Source: Trogon surrucura
Taxonomy: Eukaryota > Chordata > Aves > Trogoniformes > Trogonidae
Direction: 5' to 3'
Assembly (NCBI GenBank): GCA_020746105.1
Contig: CM036658.1
Location: forward strand, 12,260,689 to 12,324,688
DNA length: 64,000 bases
A program made the position numbers and the translations under genes. Each line of letters opens with the position of its first letter. The stretch's first letter is position 1. Under the pieces are notes generated by a model. The model searched no databases and had not been told where the DNA came from. It was given only the letters and a program-made list of their open reading frames with translations. Shown in pieces: positions 51,301 to 63,000 of this stretch.

Positions 51301-52947
51301 AGAAAAAGTTTCAGATGTGTTGTCTACTCCAGATACATTGCAAACTCTCCTCTTCCCCAGTTTAGGTTTTAATTCAAAAAGAGGTACGTAGCTGGAAAAC
51401 ACTAGATTTAGAGTCAGAACTACAGTGCATAATATTGTTTTCTCAAGTAACAAAGAATGGGCACACCAACTTCGGAACAGAAACACACAGGGAGTTTCCA
51501 CCCCTTACAAAACTTACCCAGCAACAGCCCACTTACTGGGCTGGCACAAGCAAGTACAGACTGTGACTGCGACAGAGCGGCATACACGTGTCCGTCATTT
51601 GTAGAAAGTTATGTGTCTTACGTGACATTGTCATGTACTATATTTTTCAGTGTTTCTCCCCCATCATTCTTTGACTTGAAAAGGCAGAAGATTGTTGCCT
51701 TCATCTTTCCCATCTGCATGTGATCTTTCTTTTCCCCTCCTGTGTTTTCTCAAGATTATTTAAATTAGGTTTCACCAATTTTAAGAGATATGAGAGATGT
51801 TATATTGAAAACCCTGAAAACAAAGTCCTGCATTAGTTTCCTTTACACAGATGATGACACAACAATGTTGAAAACACAAGGCTGCAGCCAGCAGACCTTG
51901 GTCATATTCCGACCAGGGCAGGAGCAGATTCTATGGATATGAAAATAGTTCTGAGTAGTTTTTTTTTTATTTCCCTTTGAGCTGTCTTCTAAAGCTGCTA
52001 ATGATGGCACCATTTGCATTATCCTGATATCCTAACCATGTCTTCCTAGGGTGCATATTGTACTCTGTCTAGTGGTGATAATATCAGTCACTAATGACCT
52101 AAGATAGCCTAGTGCACTAGTGAGTACCTGTAAAAGTATGTGTTAATTATTTAGATAATTTCCCAAAAAGTAGCTGCAATAAAAGTAGAAATATACAATT
52201 TCCATAGCCTCACATTATGTACTTTTGTATTCCTACAGTTCCTAGTGATGCGGTGATTCTTCCAGTGGTCACAGTAGTGGGATAATTGCATAGAGATTTG
52301 TTTTTGATTCCAATAAGTGACGGTCTGTCTCTCTAAGTAGGATAAGTAAACAGGTTTGCAAGATTTTTATCCATGTTTTTTTTTAAAAAAATCATCTCTT
52401 AGGTTTTACAATTTAGGAATAAAAAATCTTGACTATTTTTACATCCATTTAAAAAGGGCTAGGAAAGCTGGAAGTAGTGTGCACAGTAAATCTACCACAG
52501 CAGAAACAATCAGAAGAGTAAAGAGTAATGATTAAACATTTAATCAGAAGCATTATACTTTGTTGTGTTCTCATTGTAGCTGCAGGAAAAGATGCTGTAA
52601 CAGATCTTTAAATAGAAAACCTGAGGCTAAATTCTGCTTCATCCATCAAAAGCAGCTGCTAGGAGATGACCTAATTTTAGTGGCTTATCAATTCCTTAGT
52701 GCTTGTTGGTTGATGTAACTTTGATCCTCTGATGCTACATGACTTTTGTGCTGAATATAGCTAGAATTTAATGTGAATCTTTTGGATGGCTGCCCAGCCA
52801 AGCTGCATAATCCAAACAAAGAGAGCGAGCAGTACATGATTCAACCTACTCACGTGTACAATAATACAAATATATGTATCCTGATTCCTTTGGGCAATCA
52901 GCTCCATGTCACCAAGCACATACTTCAAATACAATGTCCTTGTGGGT

Positions 52948-52991
52948 GTTTTTTTTGGTTTTTTGGGGTTTATTGGTTGGGGGTTTTTTTT
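52948..52991. repeat. T/G-rich low-complexity stretch
   Basis: T runs alternate with GG, GGGG and GGGGG blocks over about 44 bases. There are too few well-spaced G runs for a confident quadruplex call. It lies just left of the 24-bp tandem duplication. Confidence 0.65.
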
Positions 52992-53010
52992 CAAAACAAT
53001 GCTTTGCTTT

Positions 53011-53064
53011 TCATTGGAAAACAACACAAGATGCGTTTTTTCATTGGAAAACAACACAAGATGC
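53011..53064. repeat. 24-bp direct tandem duplication, period 30
   Basis: A 24-base segment starting TCATTGGAAAACAACA and ending AAGATGC occurs identically at 53011-53034 and 53041-53064, both after a T run. The perfect identity implies a recent duplication, which would be expected to vary between individuals or species. Confidence 0.92.
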
Positions 53065-53562
53065 AGTGAGACTCAGCTGCTGCCAAGAAATAATGATAGA
53101 GTCAATAATTGCAGGACGTTTTTAATGAATGTTTTCCAAGCAAATCATTGCCATTTCAAAGGGCTGTTATTTCTGTTTATGTAGAGATTAGACTACATGT
53201 TATCAAGGAGAGGGAATGGTTCTGTGTTTTTTTATCATTAGTTTCTGTAGCATTTTTAAGGGATTTTATTTTTTTAATACTAGCACATGTCTTTTTCTCT
53301 TTTTATCTTACTCTTTATCTGGACTGTAACTTGTTTTCCTTTTCCTTTCTCTCTTTCTCTTTTTGGCTCTTCACTAAAACCATCTGTGACACACATGCAA
53401 GTTGCTGGGTGTGTGAGCAATGCTTAACACATATTTACTTGCCCTACTTGGCATTATTTGCTAGTCATTAAAGATTATGTAGGAGTTTTTCATGTCCCCC
53501 TTTTTTAATTCTCTTAGCAAGCTAAGGTAGGAATAAGAGAGTGGTCAGACTGTTGTACAGCT

Positions 53563-53807
53563 TTTCCTTTCCTTTCCTTTCCTTTCCTTTCCTTTCCTTT
53601 CCTTTCCTTTCCTTTCCTTTCCTTTCCTTTCCTTTCCTTTCCTTTCCTTTCCTTTCCTTTCCTTTCCTTTCCTTTCCTTTCCTTTCCTTTCCTTTCCTTT
53701 CCTTTCCTTTCCTTTCCTTTCCTTTCCTTTCCTTTCCTTTCCTTTCCTTTCCTTTCCTTTCCTTTCCTTTCCTTTCCTTTCCTTTCCTTTCCTTTCCTTT
53801 CCTTTCC
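53563..53807. repeat. (CCTTT)n pentanucleotide microsatellite, 48 units
   Basis: A perfect CCTTT array runs from 53566 to 53805 (240 bp, 48 units), with partial units on both sides. Beyond it a mixed C/T tract continues to about 53838. The - strand is therefore a long AAAGG polypurine run with mirror symmetry. It produces an artificial Pro-Phe-Leu-Ser-Phe repeat frame, which is not a gene. The perfection of the array suggests active slippage, and the length in an assembly may be understated. Confidence 0.98.
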
Positions 53808-53838
53808 CTTCTTCTTTCTTTTCTTTTTTTTTTTCTTC
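53808..53838. repeat. Polypyrimidine tract flanking the CCTTT array
   Basis: This C/T-only sequence of irregular order follows the perfect array and includes an 11-13 T run. It is probably a decayed older edge of the same microsatellite. Confidence 0.75.
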
Positions 53839-53907
53839 CTGGGAGAGACTATTTCTAGAGTTTAGACTGGAAAGGATTTAGGCTGGGAGGATTAGACTGG
53901 AAGGATT

Positions 53908-54035
53908 TCTGGGTTTTCTTCCTGGCACTGACAATCAGGCATTGTGTGAGCTTGGGCCAGTCACTTAGGGCCTGTTTTTCACACTCCAGTTGAAATAAAT
54001 GGGAACTGCATGTGCTCAGCACCTCTGCAGACCAG
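53908..54035 (+). mobile_element. MIR-like ancient SINE fragment, probable
   Basis: The stretch CCTGGCACTGACAATCAGGC, then TTGTGTGAGCTTGGGCCAGT and CACTTAGGGCCTG, follows the tRNA-derived/core part of MIR-type SINEs (family phrase: TGTGTGACCTTGGGCAAGTCACTTA). The following part, with GTGCTCAGCACCTCTGCAGA, resembles a tail seen in amniote repeats. The divergence is high, as expected for a very old element. The exact family (MIR or another CORE-SINE) is uncertain. Confidence 0.6.
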
Positions 54036-57000
54036 GTCATTTATCTCCCCTCCTTTCATTTATGCACTGATAAATATAACAATCTTCTCCTTTGCATATG
54101 CAAACTGGATAGAAGGATACAAATATGGGCAGTTAAACATGCAAATCCCTCATTTTGATGCACAACCATCCATTTCGTACAATCAGGGATTTCTGTATTC
54201 GTGAGCCTTGTGTTCTTTTTGGAAAAATAGGCCATAAATAACAAAATCTATACAGACTCGTCAGAGAGGCACAGCTGAAATCAATATGTTTGTGTAGCTT
54301 CTTTTCTACAGTTTCACTTCTGTTAAAAATGCTATTAGCTCTAATAATCATTTTTGTCTGCTTCATTATTTGGTTAGACCATGTTGCCAACATGCAGATG
54401 CCTTGTGCTTTACATGCTAATTGTAGGTTATTACAAGACCCAGTGTTAGCTGTTTGACACGCTTTTGGATTCTTAGGTGGACTTAAGAATCATTTCATGG
54501 CACCAGCGTTTCTTCAGTGACAGTAAGGCTGTCCAAAGTGGCCAGCCTGCAGCACAAGACTGCCTCGGTGAAAATGCCTATACTGAGGCAGTGAAGGCAT
54601 TTCACTATGCCCTATGGACATACAGAAAGGGCCAGATCTGGCACAAAAAGCAGGAGAAAGAATATTTGTAATAAGTGGACAGATGGACATCTATTTTCAC
54701 TCTGCCTTCCTTTGTCCAAAAAAGCCCTGAACAGTTAATAAGATTACATTTCTACAATAGAAATTACGCTGGTCATTTAAATGCTACTGTTCTGGATATA
54801 AAAATATCAGTGGCTCCTGTCTCCTACTCATGTAGGAACTTGCTGGAAGTCAGGAGCACTGAGAGTCTTTCTTGAAGTCACAAGATACTCTCCACCAACT
54901 TCATTGCTGTTCTGCAGCTTTAAAATGGTCAGATTTTGTTGAATAACTCAGATTAAAAAAAAAAAAAAAAAGAATAAATTATATTCAGTAGTTTTGTTGT
55001 TGAAAAAAATTGAAATGCTTACATTTTATCCAAAGTCTTACAAGAAGACCAGAGCATAACAAGGACATCCTACCCAGTGCTTCAACTCTGGATCCTCCTT
55101 GCTGAGAAAATTCCTCCTATGCCCACTTCTTTACCACTTTCCCTAGGACTCCACAATCTCCCTTTTCTCATGGGACAGACAGGCCCAACACACAAATGAA
55201 ATGCAGGGAGATGTCCACACGTCCCAGAGGAAGGCTTTATTCCCAAGACCTTTCATTTTCACGTATCTCCGGCACATGCATCAGTCATGACCCAGAGAAA
55301 TTCTTGCTTTTCTCTCACCTGAGGAACACACCTCCCGTAAAGGGGCAGGATCCACAGCATGTGTACAGCCCTCAGCTATGTTCCAGGCTGCAGGAATTGC
55401 CCCTGCCAGAAGATTGGCCACTCTTGTAGCTGAGTAAAGAGCTGAACCCACAGCTTTTGTGCTATTGCCCTGGCCTTCCCCCTGTGTCAGCCAGCTTCCC
55501 AAATTGGACCTGATAATTGCAGCGTTGTGCGTAACCGTGTGCTTACCGGGAGTCTTCAGTGAAACTGGACCAGCTTAAACATTTATGACCCACTGGACTG
55601 AGCAGATTATTATCTTCAATGGAAATAATCTTAGATGCTCTATAAGTGTCAGAGAACAAACAAACAGCTGCTGCTTCTAGAAAGGAGCGATGTATTTTGA
55701 GAATGGGACTGGTAGCCAGGCATTCCAGACTCCTCATGCTGGCCCTGGGCAGATCTTGCTGCCTCACAGTCCCTGTGCGGCACAGACAGAATTGTTTTGC
55801 CTTCCTTCATTGCGGGTATGTGTGAAGATTAAATAAATGACCTGAAAATTATGAGCATTGAAGTTATTATTTCATACAACCATGAGGAACATCTTGCTTC
55901 TTGTCAATCTCCTGGCTTCTGATGTTTCAGTTAAAAATTCATGCTGCTGCGATGCTTTTTTCTGTGTCTATGGCTCTGTGAATCATTGAGGGTTTTGTGA
56001 TCCTTGTTACCAGCTCCTGCCTCACATGCTATTCTAAAGATTAATTTCACACTTCATGGTAGTGACTTGATATTGCAAAATGCCAGGCTCTACTACTGTC
56101 ACAATTCCATTGGAGTAGTTATGGCTAACAGCAGTGAAAGTGCCCTGCCTGCAGGGTGAGCAGCATCACTGACTGGCCCAGTTGCCTGGTTTACCGAGGA
56201 AGCCAGCTGAGGCAAGGATGGTCTGGGAACCCAGATGCATCTCATTGACCTGGATCTGGCAGCTGTGCTCTTCTACCTGTACTTAACCCACATTCTGAGT
56301 ACCTCTGGATGTGGGTTAACCTAGTTGCTGAATATCCCTGTGTGTTTTTCAACCCACTTGCTATGTTTGTGAATGCAGTGAAAATGAGGTTACAGTGCTG
56401 TAAAGTATAATATTACCTGTGTGAAAACAGGCTTTTAAATCCAGCAGTGCATAGCATAGTTGTAAGAACAGATGTGAACAAACGTGTGAAGTGACCCTGA
56501 CATGTTTTTGGAGGCCTACTCGTTCTTCCAGCATCCTTGAACTTTTACTCTTCTGCAGTGTGAAAACCAGTTTAGGCATGGGTTACTTGTTATAGAGACA
56601 TCAGCATTGAGTGTTGCTAAATGATCACAAATGAGCAGCTAGCAATTTGAAAGCGTTCAAATTCTGAAATATTTGTTTAGTGGAACAAATATCCTAACTG
56701 ATGTTTGCTACAGGTTAAGTGAAGAAATGTGGATAGAAAATCAGATATAATAAAATACACACCAAATTCTACCCTACTTCCTAATTTTTCTGTTTCTTTA
56801 CACTTTAACCATGATGTGTCATGTATAAAGGCTCATGAACACTTACGCTTTGTGCCAAATTACGTGCCACTGTGGTTACTCTGGACTGACAGTGCTAAAA
56901 CTGAACTCTGAGTTTTCCTTGTCCAGAATAGTACTATTTGTTCCTGCAGTCAGACATCTGTGTATGGAAGAACAGAAAGAAATACTAGGTTTGTCTCTCA

Positions 57001-57112
57001 ACAAGTGAACAGAGACTTAGGGGCATTTTTCTGTACTTTATGAGGAAAGAGTCTCACGTATTTGTGACTGAAGTACCAAACACTGATCACAAGCCCACAG
57101 TGGCTTTGCTAG
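54036..57112. other. Intergenic, no gene recognised
   Basis: This 3 kb between the MIR-like fragment and the next CR1 copy contains the octamer cluster and a 17-base A run near 54955. No gene, RNA gene or further transposon is recognisable. Confidence 0.65.
54091..54146. promoter_or_regulatory. Candidate POU/octamer site cluster
   Basis: TTTGCATATGCAAA at 54091-54104 is a perfect 14-bp palindrome made of two inverted octamer halves, the arrangement that POU dimers can bind. A complete octamer ATGCAAAT lies 35 bp further at 54139-54146. This is sequence evidence only. Occupancy and function are unknown, and chance is possible. Confidence 0.3.
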
Positions 57113-57606
57113 TAGTCCAGTTCTGGGCTTCCCAGTTTGAGAGAGACAGGGAACTACTGGAGAGAGCCCAGCGGAGGGCAGTGAAGATGACTGGGGGACT
57201 GGACCATCTCTCTCAAGAGGAAAGGTTGAAAGAGCTCAAACTGTTTAGCTTGGACTGAGAGGAGACCTTATCAACATTTGTAAACATCTAAAAGATGGGT
57301 ACAAAGAGGATGGAGCTCGACTCTTTTCAACAGTGCCCAGTGACAGGATGAGGAACAATGAGCACAAGCTGGAACACAGGAAGTTTCATCTAAATATGAA
57401 GAAAAACTTCTTTACTGTGAGGGTGACAGAGCACTGGCACAGGCTGCCCAGGGAGGTTGTGGAGTCTCCTTCTCTGGAGACTTTCAAACCCTGTCTGGAC
57501 GCGTTCCTGTGTGGCTGCCCTGGGTGATCCTACTCTGGCAGGGGGGTTGGACTAGATGATCTTTCAAGGTCCCTTCCAACTCCAGCTATTCTGTGATACT
57601 GTGATA
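57113..57606 (+). mobile_element. CR1 LINE 3' fragment with ATTCTGTG-type tail
   Basis: This 5'-truncated CR1 copy of about 490 bp starts in the ORF2 VQFWASQFERDRELLERAQR segment, continues KMTGGLDHLSQEERLKELKL and, after frameshifts, NEHKLEHRKFHLNMKKNFFT, RVTEHWHRLPREVVE and SLETFKPCLDAFL. The 3' UTR has GGGTTGGACTAGATGATCTT and GGTCCCTTCCAACTCCAGC, and ends ATTCTGTGATACTGTGAT at 57589-57606. Both the protein ending (Leu-Asp-Ala-Phe-Leu rather than Leu-Asp-Gly-Ala-Leu) and the G-containing tail unit mark a subfamily different from the 17 and 25 kb copies. Confidence 0.95.
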
Positions 57607-59418
57607 AAGATACATGTAACTAGAATTTTGGAAACTAATTTTGAGTAAAAACCCACAAACATTAGTTGAGAAAGCAACTCCAAAATATACCTCATTATGA
57701 CATGTCAATATGTAAGACCCATGGTGCTAGAAATGGTGTCAGTAGCGATCTTACTTAAATAGAACTTTCAAAGCAAACTGATTCATGGATTTTGCTGTAA
57801 ATAGTGTGACAACCACCACCAGCACTGGTTTTAGGAAAAAGCCTGGAGGCTACATGGTCCTTCCTGGGGCAATGAGGGGCAACTGCCCAGCAAGAGCTCT
57901 GGAGGCACCTGAGCAAGGCTGCGAGGCTTTTGGGCAGGTGCATTGACATTTTGCTTTGGTGAAATTATTAGAAATAGCTCTGCATGGGATGTTCATGATC
58001 CCACATGATAACCATGGGTGAGCAGGGAATGAAGCCAGGTCTCCTTGGCAAGGACCTCATGTAATGCAACGTCTTTCTTACCCTTTTCTGATGTTTAAAA
58101 CTCGCTGAAGAGAAAAATGACACTGAAGAAACTGTGAATCTGCTACAGCCAGTGTGACTCAGACAGCTATGAATTTCTTTGCTGTTTTGGTGATTTGTTG
58201 TATAACAAACACAAAAATTATCAGTGCTGGAATTATGAGGGTTGTAACAGAGTTAGTTACCAGGCCTAGGTTTTCAAACACAATTTCCTTACCTATTTTT
58301 ATGTTTTTATTTTCTTACAGCTTGAGAAAATTCAGGAAATAAGACTTGTGTTATTTAAGAATACTCAATGTCTTTTTTGGAAGGAAGACCCAGGCTATGC
58401 TACATTGCCATTAATGGAAATGAGAGTCAAGAGCCTAATCCTTTTGCAGCAGGGGAGATTAGAACATATTGTGAATATGATTTCAGTATATACACTAAGT
58501 TCCCCAAGGGTATCTCATCAACAGCAACTTCAAAAGTTACTTTTATGCCACTTCCACTCAGCTGACAAGAACACTTGACATTTGGAGAAGGTTTAGAATA
58601 GAAAACATTAGCAGTTCGTGTTGATCATGTAACTCATTGGCAAAAACACTACTGTTTAAATATCATGTTCAGTCATCGCTGGATTGCAATCTAATGAGCG
58701 TAAAAGATGAGTACTTCTCTAAAGTGACTTGTTTTGTAACTTCTACAGTTACAAACTTGCAAAATGGAAAACACGGACATTTACTCCCCCCCAATTTATC
58801 TTCAAGGACAGCGTCCTTTCGTGCCTTGGAAAGACACTCCAAATAGCTGTAAATAAATAGTCATGATTCTTTACTTTCTGCTCAGTGAAATCTCAGTAAG
58901 AAATTTTCATTGTTATGAACAGGGTGAGTAATCTTGCCAATGTCATACTTACCAAGTATATTCTAGCTTGTCTTTGAACACCTCCAGCTTTATGGATGTG
59001 TTTAAGCATTATCAAGGAGTAGCGTTCCAGGTAATCCTCAAGTAAAAAATGTAATGTCCTCTTCCCTCCAGCTGACATAATCGCTGCTTGACTTTTCCTC
59101 CAATTGAATTGACCAGCTTTCAGAATTCACTTTGGCACAGATCAAGGAGTGGGATTGCTGATGTCTTTAACTTGGTTGTTTATTTAACTTCCCAGTACAT
59201 AATCAGTTGAATAAAAATGACCTTCCCATAAATATATCTGAGTGGCTATACTATATTATACTAATGACTGCAACATGCAGAAAGCCAAAACAAGTGTTTT
59301 GCCAGTATCAACAGAAATGATGAAAACAGAGTTTGAAACGATGTACAAATCATCGCTGCCAGCTTATAGTTCCCAAGTTAACGCTTGATGAAGTTATAAA
59401 TTGTGACAATGAATACTG

Positions 59419-59443
59419 TTTCTATCTTGAGTCAAGATAGAAA
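59419..59443. repeat. 25-bp perfect palindrome (12-bp arms, 1-base centre)
   Basis: TTTCTATCTTGA and its exact reverse complement TCAAGATAGAAA flank a single G. It is the longest perfect short-spacer palindrome I noticed apart from the homopolymer T/A one. Confidence 0.9.
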
Positions 59444-60024
59444 TGTGGGCCAATTCCTGCTGTCATAAATTGAGACTAAAACCATTACAATTAGATGGTT
59501 CTATTTCTATGCAACTAAAATCAGAACTTCCATTCCAAGAATCAAATAATGGTGGTGTGAGATTGAAAAAGGCATACATGCTGGTTTCTGTTGCATGATT
59601 TCAAGCGGCTCAGGTACAGGGATGGAAGGTAACTCAGTGACTCAGTCTGGGAGTTAACTTATGTCAAGACGTGCAGTTCAGAGCTTTGTTTGTGAACAAG
59701 AAAGTAAAAGAAATCTAATTTCAAGCTCTGTTGGAAATTGAAGGGAAGTAAACAATTCTGAGAGATAGAAAGTAAGGAAGGGATAGGATAAAAATTCATG
59801 AGAGATATAAGAAGTGAGGGAAGGAATGCAATTGTTTATCTGAATCCTCCCTAAATGTCTTCAGAGACTGAGTTTCAGACCATCCTAGTTTTAGCTTTTT
59901 AAAAACAAATCCTCCCTCTTATTTTAAATAGAGGTATGCTAGAATTAGAAGCACTTATCCAAACCACCCAGGCTTTAACTTTCAGGGTTCAGAAAAAAAA
60001 TGGGACCTGGAACTGAAACTGCTT

Positions 60025-60071
60025 TGGTTTGGCTTTTATAAAACCCAAACCACTTTTTTTTTTTTTTTTTT
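60025..60071. repeat. 28-bp near-palindrome joined to an 18-T run
   Basis: The arms TGGTTTGGCTTTTA and TAAAACCCAAACCA at 60025-60052 pair except at one position (C opposite C). After one C an 18-T run follows (60054-60071), then a C/T-rich stretch. Confidence 0.8.
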
Positions 60072-63000
60072 CCGTCCCTCCCCATAGCTAGGCTAAAGCC
60101 TCAGTCAGAGTACTACCAGTGAATGTGTAATACAAGCATACACTAAAAAGAACAGCTGCAATTTGGTTACCTTGCCCTATGCAGTGTTGACTTACAGGAA
60201 AGCGAGTAGAAATATTTCCATCCAGGGGTAACTATGGAAGGCAGCACGATCGTTTTGGGAGCATAGAGCTGTATTGATGTAATGGCGGGTCTGCCACCAC
60301 AGACTTCCACTGACGTTACATCCCAAATCTATCTGTGCTAAATACCTTGCATCTTGGCTGAGAATAGCTGAAAGTCTGAAACCTTTTCAAATATAGTATG
60401 TGTACCGTTTCGCTTCATTGCTTTGCTTCATTACTGTGGTAATCTCCTTCACTGTGAGTGTTTATAGAAAGCTTGTTCTCCAGGTTAGAAAACAAGAATT
60501 GCTTGCATTGTTGGGCTTCTTCCAAGCTCTGTCGTTAATTAAGAACATATTTTCTTCAAATCTTTTTTTCACAACCTTTTGTTTGGAAACTTCACTATTT
60601 AAAGACCTGGGTAACATCACAGTTTGCCAAAGGCCATCTAGTCCAAGGGGAACAATATCCAGGATGAAATGCTTATCTTCCTTTTTTTTCCCTTGTGCAA
60701 TAATGCCTCATTACTGTTGTTATTTGCAAAAGAGAAGATGTTTCTATTATCAGCATATCTCCTGTACTGCGCTTTCAACATTTAATAGCCGTTAAAAGAA
60801 ATAAATTTTAAACATGTTTGGCTACAGATGAGTTTGGATTTACTCCCCCTCAACCTCTAAAATCTCAGGGACTTTTCTAACAGTGATTTGCCAGGACTTT
60901 TTTTAAAGTTTCCGGAACAAAGCAAGCTTAGCAATTCTAATCATAAAGTAAGCATTTTCAGATGAGAATATTCCTTCTGGAAATATGTCCAACAACAAAC
61001 AAATTATGTGGAAAAAATTAAAAATATCTCAGAAAAATTCCAGGCAATCTTAGTGCATTTGTCATGAGATAAATCTCCATTTTATGAGCATTCCACTGTT
61101 CATTTCCAGTTCTTTTCTGCAATGTTTTGTTAGAGAATAGTCACAAACTATTTTGTCTTTTCCAGGTAGAATAGGGAAGGCTTATTGGATGTATCGCTAG
61201 AGTGTATTGGTCAGAGTTTTTACTGGAGAGAAGTCACGTGTACTTAAGATACTTTCCAGCACAGGGTCAGCTGGACATGTTTTGAAATAAAAGTTTATTA
61301 TAAAATTGAAAAACCTAACAACAACTTCTTCACCATGGAAAACTTCTGTACAGAATGATGACATGTACAGAACAGTGATTCAATATTAGTATAATTTCCT
61401 GTAACAGACGAATTTTAGGACACTGCATAGAAGACAAGCATATTCTGCTGATTCACCCTCATCTTGCTCCATCTTTGTATATTACGGTATCTCTGGTCAG
61501 TATCAGCCCTGGATTGATGCTGCAGCTGACACATTTGTCCTGTTTTAATTTCCTTCTGTGAAAGGGGCTTAGGTGTAACTTAAGTGTGACATGAAAACAG
61601 GTTAAATTCCCATCTGCTCTTTTATATTCTTCTTCCTATGCAGGAAAGGCTGGCATTGGTTTTGATTGGTTGGTTGATTCTGGTTTTTTTTGTTGTTGTT
61701 GTAGTTTGAGTTGACATTATAGATAGACTCATGGGTGGGTGTATATCTAATACATATATTACTCTAGGAAGAGATGGGAATAGCTGTAGAGACTTATTAG
61801 TTTTGTAGTTCCACTCTTGTTGCCAGAAAATCACATGCCGCTTTTCCCTGGCCCATTTTGAACTGGAAAATTGCCAGAACCTTACCCACCATTTTCAAGT
61901 AAGCAGTATATGATCTGACAGGTGGGAGTTTTGGGTCGGCACATCCACCCACTTTGAGGGAGAACAAGAATCATTTGATTTCGCATGGAGGAGGAGTCTG
62001 TTCATTCTCGGTGGGGAAGGAGTTAGTGCTAACCAGTAACAAACATGGGTCCTATTCTTTGCAGATACAGCTACGTGTATTTGCTGGAGCCTGATGGGTG
62101 GTTCCACTCATTCCTTGGCAGTGGAGGCAAGGACAGTTCATGAACTGATGTGCCAATTCTTGGACAATGCTGTATGAGACACCACAGTGGAGTGGTGGTA
62201 GGAGCCAGAGCGTAAATGTAGGATTACCTGGTGGCTTGCCATCTTGATAAACCAGGATCACCCACTAGAACTGGAAAACAGTTATTCCAATCTATGACAG
62301 AATTTGCATAGAGAATAATTGTGATATTTTTGATATCCTAAACAAAGGAAGCAAAGGAAGGGATCTCATTTTTCTGCTGTAAGTGTAGGAGCACACTGTC
62401 CTTCTGGCTCACAATGAATTTTTCTCTTAAGTGAAGCATCTAAATCTGCAGTGGTCTCAGGGGACAGAATATCTTGTGAGAGCTCACGGTGACTCTAAGT
62501 GAAAAAAGTGGTGGTGTTGAGTGGCGGTGGGGACATAGGTTCTTGGTGTTTCTGCTGTCACTGATGGCTTTTGGAGACTAGAAAACCTTCAGGCCTGTTC
62601 ATTTTCAGGGAGAGGAATAGATCAGCCTGCTGAGGTGACACCAGCCAATCCCCCACCCTTCCCTGTTGCCCCTGGCCCACAGGACTGGGAGTACTGTCTT
62701 AGCACAACAGCCATAGACCTGGCTTGTTCCTAGACAGGAGAATGCCTTGTCCAGCAGGGATACAAGTGTTTTTGGAAGGCTTCTAAGGTGTTTTGTGATG
62801 AGACCATGCACATCAGAGGGCAGGGGGAAGAGAGAGGAAATGCAAGATGCTGTTACGTGGATGATGCCTAAGAGTGGAAGAGTATGGAGCAACATTAAAT
62901 GTAGTTTGTGTGTACTGTTCTTTACTGTGCTTGGTAATTTAGAGAATTACAAACTGCGCTTATGAATAAACAAATCAGAGCATTGCTGCGGGCATGCAGA

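Larger units (their letters stand above)
43337..53560. other. Intergenic, no gene recognised
   Basis: This is 10.2 kb of AT-rich sequence with no recognised gene or transposon. It contains a 10-bp-arm hairpin at 45280-45307, a T/G low-complexity stretch at 52948-52991 and a 24-bp tandem duplication at 53011-53064. Open frames are short and lack motifs. Confidence 0.65.

Noticed and set aside
53541-53858. 105-codon frame with Pro-Phe-Leu-Ser-Phe repeats
   Set aside because: It is purely the translation of the CCTTT microsatellite. Three pentamers make a five-residue period.
60600-60655. Possible CR1 tail on the - strand (GCCATCTAGTCCAAGG)
   Set aside because: The match is one short phrase without neighbouring CR1 sequence.
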